Notes under the pieces: model-generated
Database searches by the model: none
Told to the model about the DNA's origin: nothing
What the model saw: only the letters and a program-made list of their open reading frames with translations
From: Hartmannibacter diazotrophicus
GTDB taxonomy: Bacteria; Pseudomonadota; Alphaproteobacteria; Rhizobiales; Pleomorphomonadaceae
NCBI RefSeq assembly: GCF_900231165.1
Contig: NZ_LT960614.1
Span: 2,726,550 to 2,790,549 of the forward strand
Direction: 5' to 3'
DNA: 64,000 nt
Shown here: positions 39,078 through 49,361 of the stretch, in pieces
Numbering within the stretch: position 1 is the stretch's first letter
How the letters are laid out: every line of letters begins with the position of its first letter
Made by a program: the position numbers and the translations under genes

Positions 39078-39704
39078 TCAGGCCGCCCGCGCGCCGGGAA
39101 AGGCGCCGGATTCCACCATGCGCGCCAGATAACGCGCCATGATGTCGATTTCGAGATTGACCTTGTCACCGGCCTTCGCCGTACCCCAGGTGGTGACCTC
39201 CAGCGTGTGCGGGATCAGCATCACGGTGAAGATGTCGCCATCGACGGAATTGACCGTCAGCGAGGTGCCATTGAGCGTCACCGATCCCTTGGCCGCGATG
39301 AAGTGAGAGAGCGCCGAAGGAGCCCGAAACGTGAGCTTGGCCATGTCGGCCACATCCTCACGCTCGACGAGTTCCCCGACGCCGTCCACGTGTCCGGTCA
39401 CCATGTGGCCGCCGAGTTCGTCGCCTAGCTTCAGCGCCCGCTCCAGATTGATCTTCGTGCCGGCCTGCCACGCACTCATCGTCGTCTTGTCCAGCGTTTC
39501 CACCGAGGCCTCGACATCGAACCAGCGCCGGTTGCCCGTCGTCCCGCGCTCGATCACGGTCAGGCACGCGCCGGCACAGGCGATGGAGGCACCGATATCG
39601 ATGCCGCCTGGATCATAGTCGGTCGCGATCTTCAGCTTCACGCCGGTCTCGCGCTCCGTCAGCTCAAGAATTTCGCCGACGTCGCTGATAATCCCGGTGA
39701 ACAT
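39078..39704 (-). CDS. ribE: Riboflavin synthase alpha subunit
   Basis: 208 aa, made of two lumazine-binding repeats. MFTGIISDVGEI is the conserved start; repeat 1 has IACAGACLTVIE and repeat 2 has VTLNGTSLTVNSVDGD. Converts two molecules of dimethylribityllumazine into riboflavin. It lies between ribD and ribH on the same strand, about 105 bases before ribH. Confidence 0.95.
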   Translation of the reverse strand: MFTGIISDVGEILELTERETGVKLKIATDYDPGGIDIGASIACAGACLTVIERGTTGNRRWFDVEASVETLDKTTMSAWQAGTKINLERALKLGDELGGHMVTGHVDGVGELVEREDVADMAKLTFRAPSALSHFIAAKGSVTLNGTSLTVNSVDGDIFTVMLIPHTLEVTTWGTAKAGDKVNLEIDIMARYLARMVESGAFPGARAA

Positions 39705-39731
39705 GCTCTGGCACTCCGTTCAAGATATGGG

Positions 39732-40877
39732 TCAAGTGACGGTCCGATCGGCCCGGCGATAGTGGATCAGGCGATCCCGGCCAAGCCATCGTTGTTCGCT
39801 GATGTGCAGTTTCGTCGTCGCTTCTGCAAGAGTGAGGCCGCCAAAGGCGGGAACGCCGCCCGGGCCGATCATGACCGGCGAACGAACGAGATGCAGTTCG
39901 TCGACAAGGTCGGCCTCGATCAGCGATCGCGCCAGGCGAGCGCCTCCCTCCACCATCAGCCGCCCGACCCCGAGATTTGAGAGCTGGAAGAGAACATCGA
40001 CCAGATCGAGCCCGCCATCCGGCGCAAGCGCGGCCGCCCGCACATCGACACCGGCTGCGGTCAGGGCTTCACGCTGGCTGTCACCGTCCCACGATCCCGT
40101 CTGGCTGAACACCGTTACCGATGTCTGGCGGGCTGTGCGCACGAGGGTCGACTGAACGGCAAGACGCAAGGAGGGATCGAGGACGACCCGCAGCGGCGAG
40201 CGCAGTTCCATGCCGGGAAGCCGACAGGTGAGTGACGGATTGTCGGCAAGCGCTGTCCCGATCCCGACGACGATGGCATCGGCTTCCGCGCGCAGGGCAT
40301 GGGCGTAAGCCCTCGACTCGTCACCCGAAATGGCGATCTGCCCGTCGCCATTGCGGCCGATGAAGCCGTCTGCGGAAACGGCAAGCTTCAGGAAGACGTG
40401 AGGCCGCTGCCGCAGGATGCGTGAAATGTGCCCGGCATGAAGCCTGCGTGCCTCCGCCTCCAGCACGCCTGTCGTCAACGCGATCCCGGACTGCCTCAGG
40501 AACGCGTGCCCCTGTCCGGCAACCCGCGGGTCCGGGTCTTCCATGGCCGAGACGACCCGTCCGACACCGGCAGCCGCCAAGGCTTCGCAGCAGGGCCCGG
40601 CACGGCCGCAATGTGAGCAGGGTTCGAGCGTCACGTAAGCCGTGGCGCCCCGCGCCGCCTCGCCGGCCATGGCAAGGGCCATCGCCTCGCCATGCGGACG
40701 CCCGCCGATGCCGGTCACCCCGCGCGCGATCACGACAGGCTCGCTGCCCGGCCGCACGAGAATGGCGCCGACGGAGGGATTGGGGCGCGCAAGCCCCTGA
40801 TGCCACCAGCCGAGCGAAAGGACGGCGGCCATGAAACGGCGATCGGTCTCGGGATCGACCCGCCCGTCCGTCTTCAT
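39732..40877 (-). CDS. ribD: Bifunctional deaminase/reductase RibD
   Basis: About 381 aa. The N-terminal cytidine-deaminase-like domain has HGEAMAL and YVTLEPCSHCGRAGPC with zinc His and Cys ligands. The C-terminal reductase domain has LKLAVSADGFIGR, DAIVVGIGTALADNP and LMVEGGARLA. Catalyses steps 2-3 of riboflavin synthesis. An ATG at 40877 and a GTG at 40880 are both possible; neither has a clear ribosome site. It starts 6 bases after nrdR. Confidence 0.95.
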   Translation of the reverse strand: MKTDGRVDPETDRRFMAAVLSLGWWHQGLARPNPSVGAILVRPGSEPVVIARGVTGIGGRPHGEAMALAMAGEAARGATAYVTLEPCSHCGRAGPCCEALAAAGVGRVVSAMEDPDPRVAGQGHAFLRQSGIALTTGVLEAEARRLHAGHISRILRQRPHVFLKLAVSADGFIGRNGDGQIAISGDESRAYAHALRAEADAIVVGIGTALADNPSLTCRLPGMELRSPLRVVLDPSLRLAVQSTLVRTARQTSVTVFSQTGSWDGDSQREALTAAGVDVRAAALAPDGGLDLVDVLFQLSNLGVGRLMVEGGARLARSLIEADLVDELHLVRSPVMIGPGGVPAFGGLTLAEATTKLHISEQRWLGRDRLIHYRRADRTVT

Positions 40878-40883
40878 CACGGA

Positions 40884-41369
40884 TCAGACATCCGGGTCCA
40901 GCTTCCGCGCCTCATCCGGATCGATCGACAATTCGCCGACCAGTTCGCTGAAGTCGCGGGCCTCGCGGAAATTCTTGTAGACGGAAGCAAATCGCACATA
41001 GGCGACGTCATCGATGCCCTTGAGGGCCTCCATGACGAGCTGGCCGATCTGTTCGGCCGTCACCTCGGTCTCGCCAAGGCTTTCGAGCTGGCGAACGATG
41101 CCGCTCACCATGCGCTCGATCTTTTCCGGTTCGACAGGCCGCTTGCGCAGGGCGATCTGCACCGATCGCATCAGCTTGTCCCGGTCGAACGGAATGCGCC
41201 GGCCAGACCGCTTGATCACGATCAGTTCTCGCAACTGAACGCGCTCGAAGGTCGTGAACCGGCCGCCGCAACTTGCACAGATCCGCCGCCGACGGATGGC
41301 GGTATTGTCCTCCGTCGGCCGCGAATCCTTCACCTGGGTCTCGTCACCGCCACAATACGGGCATCGCAT
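40884..41369 (-). CDS. nrdR: Transcriptional repressor NrdR
   Basis: 161 aa. Zinc ribbon [21 protein letters not shown] with CPYC and CASCGGRF cysteine pairs, followed by the ATP-cone domain ([20 protein letters not shown]). Represses ribonucleotide reductase genes in response to dATP/ATP. It sits between glyA and ribD, the normal position in this group. Confidence 0.97.
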   Translation of the reverse strand: MRCPYCGGDETQVKDSRPTEDNTAIRRRRICASCGGRFTTFERVQLRELIVIKRSGRRIPFDRDKLMRSVQIALRKRPVEPEKIERMVSGIVRQLESLGETEVTAEQIGQLVMEALKGIDDVAYVRFASVYKNFREARDFSELVGELSIDPDEARKLDPDV

Positions 41370-41393
41370 ATGGCGGTCTCCGAAAGTTTCCGA

Positions 41394-42698
41394 TCAGCTG
41401 TAGATCGGGAAACGGTCGGTAAGAACCTTCACGCGATCCTTCACCGCCGCTTCAACAGCGCCGTTCCCTTCCTCGCCATTTGCAACGAGTCCGTCAAGCA
41501 CCGTGATGATCATATCGCCGATCTCCTGGAACTCGGCGACGCCGAAGCCACGAGACGTACCGGCCGGCGTGCCGAGACGGATACCGGAGGTGATCGTCGG
41601 CTTCTCCGGGTCGAAGGGGATGCCGTTCTTGTTGCAGGTGATGTTGGCGCGCCCGAGAGCGGCCTCCGCGGCCTTGCCGGTGACGGACTTGGGACGCAGG
41701 TCGACCAGCATGAGGTGGTTGTCGGTGCCGCCGGAGACGATCTCCAGACCGCCCTTGCGCAGCGTCTCGGCCAGCGCCTTGGCGTTGTCGATCACGCTCT
41801 TGATGTAGCCCTTGAAGTCCGGGGTGAGCGCCTCGCCGAAGGCAACGGCCTTGCCGGCGATGACGTGCATGAGCGGCCCACCCTGGAGACCCGGGAAGAT
41901 CGCCGAGTTGAGCTTCTTGGCGAGCGCCTCGTCATTGGTGAGGATGAGGCCGCCACGCGGACCGCGCAGGGTCTTGTGGGTCGTCGATGTCGCGACATGG
42001 GCATGCGGGAACGGCGAGGGATGCAGGCCGGCCGCGACGAGACCCGCGAAGTGGGCCATGTCGACCATCAGGTAGGCGCCGACTTCGTCCGCGATGCGGC
42101 GGAAGCCCTCGAAGTCCCACACGCGCGAATAGCCCGAGCCACCCGCGATGATGATCTTCGGCTTGTGCTCCTTGGCGAGCGCCTCGACCTGGTCCATGTC
42201 GATGCGCTGGTCCTGCTGGCGCACGCCGTAGGCAACGGCGTTGAACCACTTGCCCGACATGTTCGGCTTGGCGCCGTGGGTCAGGTGACCGCCCGAGGCA
42301 AGGTCGAGGCCGAGAATGGTGTCGCCCGGCTGGGCAAGGGCGAGGAAGACGCCCTGGTTGGCCTGGCTGCCGGAGTTCGGCTGGACGTTGGCGAAAGCAC
42401 ATCCGAAGAGCTTGGTGACGCGCTCGATCGCCAGATTCTCGGCGATATCGACGAACTGGCAGCCGCCGTAGTAGCGACGGCCCGGATAACCCTCGGCATA
42501 CTTGTTGGTGAGTACGGAGCCCTGCGCTTCGAGAACGGCCTTGGAAACGATGTTCTCCGAGGCGATCAGTTCGATCTCGTGCTGCTGGCGGCCCAGTTCC
42601 TTGGCAATCGCGGAGGCGACCTCAGGGTCGGTCTCAGCGAGCGAACCAGTGAAGAACGCCGGGAAAATGGTGCCGGAGGCGCTATCGGTCATGGACAT
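41394..42698 (-). CDS. glyA: Serine hydroxymethyltransferase
   Basis: 434 aa. PLP enzyme interconverting serine and glycine with tetrahydrofolate. The Lys site is in [14 protein letters not shown], and [32 protein letters not shown] and [13 protein letters not shown] are conserved. The start at 42698 (MSMTDS) was chosen by family length; an ATG six bases later is the alternative. Upstream frames to 42911 have no family support. First gene of glyA-nrdR-rib. Confidence 0.97.
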   Translation of the reverse strand: MSMTDSASGTIFPAFFTGSLAETDPEVASAIAKELGRQQHEIELIASENIVSKAVLEAQGSVLTNKYAEGYPGRRYYGGCQFVDIAENLAIERVTKLFGCAFANVQPNSGSQANQGVFLALAQPGDTILGLDLASGGHLTHGAKPNMSGKWFNAVAYGVRQQDQRIDMDQVEALAKEHKPKIIIAGGSGYSRVWDFEGFRRIADEVGAYLMVDMAHFAGLVAAGLHPSPFPHAHVATSTTHKTLRGPRGGLILTNDEALAKKLNSAIFPGLQGGPLMHVIAGKAVAFGEALTPDFKGYIKSVIDNAKALAETLRKGGLEIVSGGTDNHLMLVDLRPKSVTGKAAEAALGRANITCNKNGIPFDPEKPTITSGIRLGTPAGTSRGFGVAEFQEIGDMIITVLDGLVANGEEGNGAVEAAVKDRVKVLTDRFPIYS

Positions 42699-43004
42699 GT
42701 GGACGTTCCCGTCTGTTGTGGGGTGAACCCCTCGCCTGCCCTCTGCAGGCGCCGCGCGGCCTGCGCGGTCCCCCTCTTGGATTCCTGGCAATCGGCCGTA
42801 TGCGAAATCGTCGGTTGTCGGGCGGGATGAGACGCCCTGCCCGGCACACGGATCGCACACTGCCAACTGGCCTTCCAAGCATCCGATTACCATAGAGCCC
42901 GGCGTCGTCACAACGTCACCGCCGTCGCACTCTTTTGCCGAAATGGAAGCAATCAGCCTCCATTCGGCTAATTTTTATGCCGTCAGGGAAGTATTGGGCC
43001 GCCT

Positions 43005-43199
43005 TCAGCCGTTGCCGGCCATTTCCAGGCTACGCCGCAGTTTGCGTGCCGCAAGCTGCTCCAGGTCGCGTCGCGGGGCGCCAATCGGCGCAATAACAAC
43101 GGCTTCGGCGCCGCTCTGTCCGTCGATCGCGGTCACCCGCATCTGCCGGCCGATCGGCCGGAACTCGAAATAGATCAGTTTGGAAAGATCTTCGTTCAT
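43005..43199 (-). CDS. Small conserved protein upstream of glyA (function unknown)
   Basis: 64 aa, with an IYFEFRPIGRQMRVTAIDGQ core, then AEAVVIAPIGAPRRDLEQL and a basic end. I believe it belongs to a short alphaproteobacterial family found near glyA (possibly DUF6898), but I am not certain. A G-rich ribosome site GGGGGTG lies just upstream. No signal peptide or membrane segment. It may be co-regulated with glyA on the same strand, about 300 bases away. Confidence 0.6.
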   Translation of the reverse strand: MNEDLSKLIYFEFRPIGRQMRVTAIDGQSGAEAVVIAPIGAPRRDLEQLAARKLRRSLEMAGNG

Positions 43200-43492
43200 G
43201 TTCACCCCCGACCAAACGGGAAACGATGGCATGCGTCCAAATGCATCACCGGCAAAGCACCCTGTCCTGAATCGCGCTCGCGCAGACACTGTAGCAGGCG
43301 CGCGATCCAATGGCTGCGTTATCCTTCATGGCCAACTGCGGCCGGATTCCGCCAACGCAGCAATGAACACGGGATACGCCCATGCATCGATCATGCCGCA
43401 TGGAGCCTTAAACAACCGTCTACCGGCGGAAAATTCTTCCGCGTCTCGGCATCGGCTACGGCACGGGCTCTGGTCTCCAGCGCAGGGACAAA

Positions 43493-43530
43493 CAAAAAAA
43501 ATCCCGGAAGGCATTTCGGCCTTCCGGGAT
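43493..43530 (-). terminator. Rho-independent terminator after the L,D-transpeptidase gene
   Basis: ATCCCGGAAGGC at 43501-43512 and GCCTTCCGGGAT at 43519-43530 form a perfect 12-base-pair stem. On the minus strand it is followed by a run of T (A-run at 43493-43500). It is 31 bases past the stop of the transpeptidase gene. Confidence 0.93.
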
Positions 43531-43561
43531 TGTCTTGACCCACTCTCGGTCTGCCTGACGC

Positions 43562-44836
43562 TCAGCGCAGCGCGACGTCGAGATCGTCCTTTTTGTAGAT
43601 GTCCTCGCGGAACTGGACGACACCGTCGGAATTGGCCCAGGCGGTGAAATAGTTGAAATAGAGGTTGACCTTGTCGGCCACCTGCGCGTCGATCTGCTCG
43701 CTCTGGCGCAGGGCCGCATCGACAGCCGCGGGATCCTCCCAGCCCGGCGTGTATTTCAGAATCCAGGTCACATACTCGCGCACATTCTGGACCCGCACAC
43801 AGCCCGAGGAATCGAACCGGTAGTCGTTGCCGAACAGCGTCTTGGACGGCGTGTCGTGCATGTAGACGCCTTCCGGGCTCGGGAAGTTGATCTTCACCGC
43901 GCCCAGCGAATTGATCTCGCTCGGATCCTGCCGCAGCATGTACTGGCTCGCCTGATCGGTGTTCCAGTCGATGGAGAGCGGATCGATCTCCTCGTGCGTC
44001 TTCCAGTCGAAGATGCGGATCTTGAACTTGGAGAGATACTGCGGGTCCTTCTGGACCATCGGGATCACATCCTTCTTGATGATGCTGATCGGCACCGTCC
44101 AGTAGGGATGGAACTTGATATTCGTGATGTGCGTCGAAAGCAGCGGCGTCGGGCGGTCGATCTTGCCGACAACCGCCTTGTGGTGCGAATGAACGAGGCC
44201 GTTCTCGATCGTCTCGATATCGGCCGCCGGCACGTTGACCATAACGTAGCGGTCGCCGAGGAAGCCGGACATCGAGCGCACGCGCACCAGGTTGGTCTCA
44301 AGCTGGCGCAGCCGCACCTCGGCGGGGATGTTCATCGCCTGGATGGTCTCGCCGCTTGCACCGAGAACGCCGTCCGGACGAACGCCATGGCGCATCTGGA
44401 AGCGGCGCAGGCCCTGGTCAACAAAGCTGTCGAAGGCCGTCGGATTGCCGCCGACCGGCTCCAGGTCGCCGGAAACCTCCAGCCGCTGACGCAACACGGC
44501 AACGTCCGGACTGCTGACGCCGACCTTCAGCGCCTGAGAGACGTTGACATAGGGCCAGCCACCGCGCGCCACGATATCGGCATAGCGCTGAATGGCAGCT
44601 TCCACATAGCTGGGCGTCTCAGGTCCGATGGTCGGCTTGTCGGTCCGCACCTGGGCCTGTTGCGGGATGCTTGTGTCGAAGCCGTCGGACCATTCCGGCT
44701 GGCTCAGGGCAAACTGCTGCGCGAAGGCCGGAGTGGCGGCATAGCCCACCGCTCCGCCAATGCCGGCAAGCAGGCTCCGGCGCGAAATGCCTCTCGACGC
44801 CCAATCCGAAGCTGTCCGACCAAGCAAATCCTTCAT
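43562..44836 (-). CDS. L,D-transpeptidase (LdtP-like, YcbB type)
   Basis: About 424 aa. An N-terminal twin-arginine-like signal (GISRRSLLAGIGGAVGYAAT then FAQ) targets it to the periplasm. A central peptidoglycan-binding repeat (VDQGLRRFQMRHGVRPDGVLG) and the catalytic YkuD domain follow, with YMHDTPSKTLF and RFDSSGCVRVQN carrying the His and Cys. It makes 3-3 or protein-linked crosslinks in peptidoglycan. Start ATG at 44836 (a GTG one codon before is possible). The MarR-type gene at 45382 is its likely regulator, by analogy with LdtR/LdtP in Liberibacter. Confidence 0.93.
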   Translation of the reverse strand: MKDLLGRTASDWASRGISRRSLLAGIGGAVGYAATPAFAQQFALSQPEWSDGFDTSIPQQAQVRTDKPTIGPETPSYVEAAIQRYADIVARGGWPYVNVSQALKVGVSSPDVAVLRQRLEVSGDLEPVGGNPTAFDSFVDQGLRRFQMRHGVRPDGVLGASGETIQAMNIPAEVRLRQLETNLVRVRSMSGFLGDRYVMVNVPAADIETIENGLVHSHHKAVVGKIDRPTPLLSTHITNIKFHPYWTVPISIIKKDVIPMVQKDPQYLSKFKIRIFDWKTHEEIDPLSIDWNTDQASQYMLRQDPSEINSLGAVKINFPSPEGVYMHDTPSKTLFGNDYRFDSSGCVRVQNVREYVTWILKYTPGWEDPAAVDAALRQSEQIDAQVADKVNLYFNYFTAWANSDGVVQFREDIYKKDDLDVALR

Positions 44837-45271
44837 CACCAGAAGTCTCCAAATTGTCTGTCAAACCACGACACTGTCATATGAATTCTACCAGCCCGAC
44901 CGACCGTCAACAACCAGGCCGCGATCACAACAGCGTGGGGCTGCCACGTTGACATCGCCGCGGCGCGACTGCCTGCCGATAACGCCCGCGGTTCAAAAAT
45001 GTTCCCGCAAGGCCCATGTTGCCGACCGAAGCGGCCACGAAGCCCGCGCCTGGAGCGGCATCCGAAGAACGCCTGAAAGCCCCGCCACACTGCCTGATCT
45101 GCAGAGGTCTTTGCGTGAGCAATGTGGTCGATTGATGTCATCGCAAGGTTAAAATCGAGGCGACAAAAGACTGTTGCATCAATGCTTCAGCCCTTGCCGA
45201 CCGCAGGCAAGTCGATGAGCCGGCTCATGCCTGACACCGTGCGCAAGACGCTCGCGGCCGTCCTCTCAATA
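44837..45271. other. Region between the L,D-transpeptidase and MarR-type genes
   Basis: About 435 bases with no supported gene. It should hold the transpeptidase promoter and, by analogy with Liberibacter LdtR, the binding site of the neighbouring regulator. No convincing palindrome was picked out by eye. Confidence 0.45.
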
Positions 45272-45301
45272 CAAAAAGACCCCGGCCTTGTGGCCGGGGT
45301 C
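45272..45301 (-). terminator. Rho-independent terminator after the MarR-type gene
   Basis: GACCCCGGCC at 45278-45287 and GGCCGGGGTC at 45292-45301 form a 10-base-pair stem with a TTGT loop, followed on the minus strand by TTTTTG. It lies 81 bases after the MarR-type stop. Confidence 0.88.
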
Positions 45302-45381
45302 AGTCTTGGAGGTCACACGGTCGGGGATGAACCGTGCATTTCTCTGGCTGCTGTCATTCAACGAGCAAGGCGCTTCTTGTT

Positions 45382-45894
45382 TTAGAGACGATAGAGGATC
45401 TGGTCGGTCCAGAAACGCTCCAGCCGCTGCAGCGACGTGTTGAGCTGTTCGAAATCGTTGCGCGCGACACCGCCGACCTTCTCGATCGACTGCATGTGGC
45501 GGTCGTAGAGCTTCTGGATGATGTCGGCGATCTCCTGCCCCTTTTCGGTGAGGCTGACGCGGACGGAACGACGGTCCATGCGCGAGCGCTGGTGATGGAT
45601 ATAGCCCATCTCCACCAGCTTCTTGAGGTTGTAGGAGACGTTGGAGCCGAGGTAGTAGCCGCGAGTCCGCAGTTCGCCCGCAGTGAGTTCGCTGTCGCCG
45701 ATATTGAACAGCAGCAGCGCCTGGACGGCATTGACGTCGGTCCTGCCTTCGCGGTCGAATTCATCCTTGATCACATCAAGCAGGCGGCGGTGCAGACGCT
45801 CGACCAGCCTCAGCGCTTCCATGTAAAGCGGCTTGATCTCGGATTCATCTTGACCAGCGGAAGCAGTCGCCTTGGCCCGGTTCGCGTTGATCAT
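45382..45894 (-). CDS. MarR family regulator, LdtR-like
   Basis: 170 aa. A winged-helix DNA-binding domain spans residues about 60-125, with RTRGYYLGSNVSYNLKKLVEMGYIHHQRSRMDRRSVRVSLT as the helix-turn-helix and wing. Flanking helices form the dimer. The closest thing I can recall is LdtR of Liberibacter and rhizobia, which controls an L,D-transpeptidase gene nearby; the same pairing is found here (43562). The start at 45894 (MINANRAKA) has GAGGCA upstream; family length supports it. Effector unknown; LdtR can be affected by small aromatic compounds, as reported for the Liberibacter protein. Confidence 0.85.
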   Translation of the reverse strand: MINANRAKATASAGQDESEIKPLYMEALRLVERLHRRLLDVIKDEFDREGRTDVNAVQALLLFNIGDSELTAGELRTRGYYLGSNVSYNLKKLVEMGYIHHQRSRMDRRSVRVSLTEKGQEIADIIQKLYDRHMQSIEKVGGVARNDFEQLNTSLQRLERFWTDQILYRL

Positions 45895-46094
45895 AGGTAT
45901 TGCCTCTCTGTCGATCTCTTCGTGGCTTTTATCCACGTTGCATTGAAACCTAGTCGAGAGACTTGAAAATTCGCTTAAAACGCAGACTAAAAATACCCTT
46001 AAGGCAAGCATTCATCTTTGCACAATGAGTCGATGCAAAGATTAACCCTGACGTCCATTAACCAGGATTCTACTGATGATTCAGGTATTCGCCC

Positions 46095-46526
46095 TCACGA
46101 CTCGGACGAGCGCTCGACCAAGTAGGTGAACGTTGTGTAAATCACGATGGAAACTGCATGAAAAGCGACAGTCACCGGCGCCGGACCGAAGATCGAGGCA
46201 AAGAAAGTATGCAGCGCGATCTCGGTCAGCGCGGCGATCAACCAGACGACAGCGCCCCAGGACGACAGCAGCCAAAGTCCGACAGCGGCCACGAGGTCGA
46301 ACACCGAAAAGAAAATCGCGGCCACGCGAAATTCCACCGGGATGTCATTCAGTCCGGGACCGCTGCCAAGCGGGCCGAGGATGATCGTCCACTGATAAAG
46401 ACCGCCGATGAGGAAGACGACCGCCAGAAGACGCACGAAAACCACCAGAACGGGACGTGGATTGAAGCCGCCCTGCCCTTCCGCATCGATGGTCATGGCC
46501 GCCGGCAGGGTGTCGTCGTCTCGCAT
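46095..46526 (-). CDS. Small four-helix membrane protein (DUF6163-like)
   Basis: 143 aa with four hydrophobic segments (VVFVRLLAVVFLIGGLYQW, FRVAAIFFSVFDLVAAVGLWLL, AVVWLIAALTEIALHTFFA and VTVAFHAVSIVIYTTFTYLV). I recall a protein like this between ldtR and hemB in rhizobia, annotated DUF6163, with no known function. It lies between divergent hemB and the MarR-type gene. The ATG at 46526 is followed by a soluble 25-residue N-terminus. Confidence 0.72.
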   Translation of the reverse strand: MRDDDTLPAAMTIDAEGQGGFNPRPVLVVFVRLLAVVFLIGGLYQWTIILGPLGSGPGLNDIPVEFRVAAIFFSVFDLVAAVGLWLLSSWGAVVWLIAALTEIALHTFFASIFGPAPVTVAFHAVSIVIYTTFTYLVERSSES

Positions 46527-46746
46527 GAATGACCTCTAAACTCTCTCGCCGCCGGTACGCTGTGGTCGGCGGTTCGCCTTGCAACGCCTTCAGATTCGCC
46601 GGGCCGCGGTCAGGCTCACAGGAAGGAAGACCCGTCGGATATACAGGAGCCCGCCGCTTCATGAAACCGGCTCGCGGCCATTCGCCCTTGAACCTCACGT
46701 CCTGTTTGACGAGGTCTTGTTTGAAGCCCGGGCCGCACACTGATAA

Positions 46747-47850
<1,104 letters not shown>

Positions 47851-47855
47851 GCCGT

Positions 47856-49289
47856 ATGCCGCCTGTTCCGGACCGCCCCGGCGATCGTTTTCGTGGCCCG
47901 GGCGGATCGGATGGGAACCATTTCTTGTGGCGCATCGGCAGGCTCGTCCTCGCTCTCGCCGCCTGCGCCTTCCTTGTATCCTGCGGCGGCCCCGACATCG
48001 AGCAGGTCCGGACCTGCCGGCTGGTCGTCGCCTCGCTCGAACCGACCGGCCGCATCGCCATCACCGAAGAGGCTGCCGATCCGGTCGCGGCCAATGGCGT
48101 CATCCTGCGCTACAGGGTCGATGGCAAAGAGGGCGCGCAATACGTGCGCTGTGCCTTCGCCGGCGACAGGTTCTCGTCCGGCCGCAGCAAGCTTACGGCG
48201 GTCGAAACGCCCAATGGCGAACTGACGGCATCGCGTCTCTATATTCTGGAGCGGTTCTGGCTTGACGATCCGCAAACCCCGATGCGGGTCGCGCCCCGTT
48301 TCGCGGGCACGGCATCGCCCGGCAGCAAGGCCGCCCAGCAGACGTTCGAGCATTCCCTCTCCTATGCCCTGCAGCAGGGGCTGAACGCCCTCCCGGTCGG
48401 CTTCATCTATGCCTTGCTCGCGGTCGCCTTCGCCCTCGTCCTGGGCCTCGTCGACCGCATCAATTTCGCCTTTGGCGATATCGCGGCCATCGGCGGCGTC
48501 GCCGCCTTCTCCGGCATCGGCGTCTCGGCCTTCGCCGCCAGTCCCGCCCTCACCATTGTCCTCGGCCTCGCCTTTGCCATCGTCTGCGGCGCGGCGCTCG
48601 GAGCCGCCGTCGGGCGAACCGTTCTGGTGCCGCTGCGCGCCGCCTCGCCGCTGAGCTTCATGATCGCTTCCATCGGGCTTGCGATCTTCCTGTCGGAGAG
48701 CGTCCGCCTCCTCCTCGGCAACCGCGACCGCTGGATCGCGCCGCTTCTCAATGATCCGATGCATCTGTGGCAGATCGGCATCGGCATCACCATGACCCCG
48801 ATGCAGGCCGCCGAAGTCGGGGCCGGTCTTGCCGCAACCCTGCTTGTCGGCGCGCTGATCGCAATGACGCGCTTTGGCCGGGCCTGGCGCGCCATCGCCG
48901 ACGACCCCAAAATGGCCGCGATGATTGGCATCGACCGCAACGGCATCATCCTCGGGTCTTTGGTGATTTCGAGTGCTCTTGCCGCCCTCGCCGGCTGCCT
49001 CGTGACCTTCCACTACGGATTCGTCAGTCACTCGAGCGGACTTGTCGTCACGCTGAAGGCCCTCGCTGCGGCCATCCTCGGCGGCGTCGGGTCCATCGGA
49101 GGAGCCGCCGGCGCCGGCATTCTCATCGCCGTCGCCGAAACGCTCTGGGCCGCCTATTTCCCCGTCGCGGACCGGGACATCGCCATCCTGGCGCTGCTGA
49201 CCGCACTCCTCGTCCTGCGCCCGAACGGTCTCTTCGGCCGTCCACTCGATGCGAGCTCCGGACGAATGGGGTCCGAAAGACAGGGCTGA
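47856..49289 (+). CDS. LivH-type ABC permease with N-terminal lipoprotein-like domain
   Basis: 477 aa. Residues about 25-43 form a signal-like hydrophobic stretch ending in LVSC, a good lipobox with Cys43. A soluble segment of about 120 residues follows (LTAVETPNGELTASRLYILE and similar), then from about residue 168 a LivH-family permease begins (ALQQGLNALPVGFIYALLAVAF). The coupling loop FGRAWRAIADDPKMAAMIGID is intact. No ATPase, LivM or binding protein is adjacent. It may have grown by fusion, or work with partners elsewhere (such as the orphan binding protein at 11987). It lies 5 bases after hemB. Confidence 0.8.
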   Translation: MPPVPDRPGDRFRGPGGSDGNHFLWRIGRLVLALAACAFLVSCGGPDIEQVRTCRLVVASLEPTGRIAITEEAADPVAANGVILRYRVDGKEGAQYVRCAFAGDRFSSGRSKLTAVETPNGELTASRLYILERFWLDDPQTPMRVAPRFAGTASPGSKAAQQTFEHSLSYALQQGLNALPVGFIYALLAVAFALVLGLVDRINFAFGDIAAIGGVAAFSGIGVSAFAASPALTIVLGLAFAIVCGAALGAAVGRTVLVPLRAASPLSFMIASIGLAIFLSESVRLLLGNRDRWIAPLLNDPMHLWQIGIGITMTPMQAAEVGAGLAATLLVGALIAMTRFGRAWRAIADDPKMAAMIGIDRNGIILGSLVISSALAALAGCLVTFHYGFVSHSSGLVVTLKALAAAILGGVGSIGGAAGAGILIAVAETLWAAYFPVADRDIAILALLTALLVLRPNGLFGRPLDASSGRMGSERQG

Positions 49290-49361
49290 GGCCCGTTACC
49301 CGGCACAATATTTGCTTTTCGTTCACCACAACGAAAACGCGAGCGACAAGCGGGGTGAGCG

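Noticed and set aside
42699-43004. Riboswitch upstream of glyA
   Set aside because: No recognised glycine, SAM or THF riboswitch pattern was found by eye; GC-rich pairs alone are not enough.
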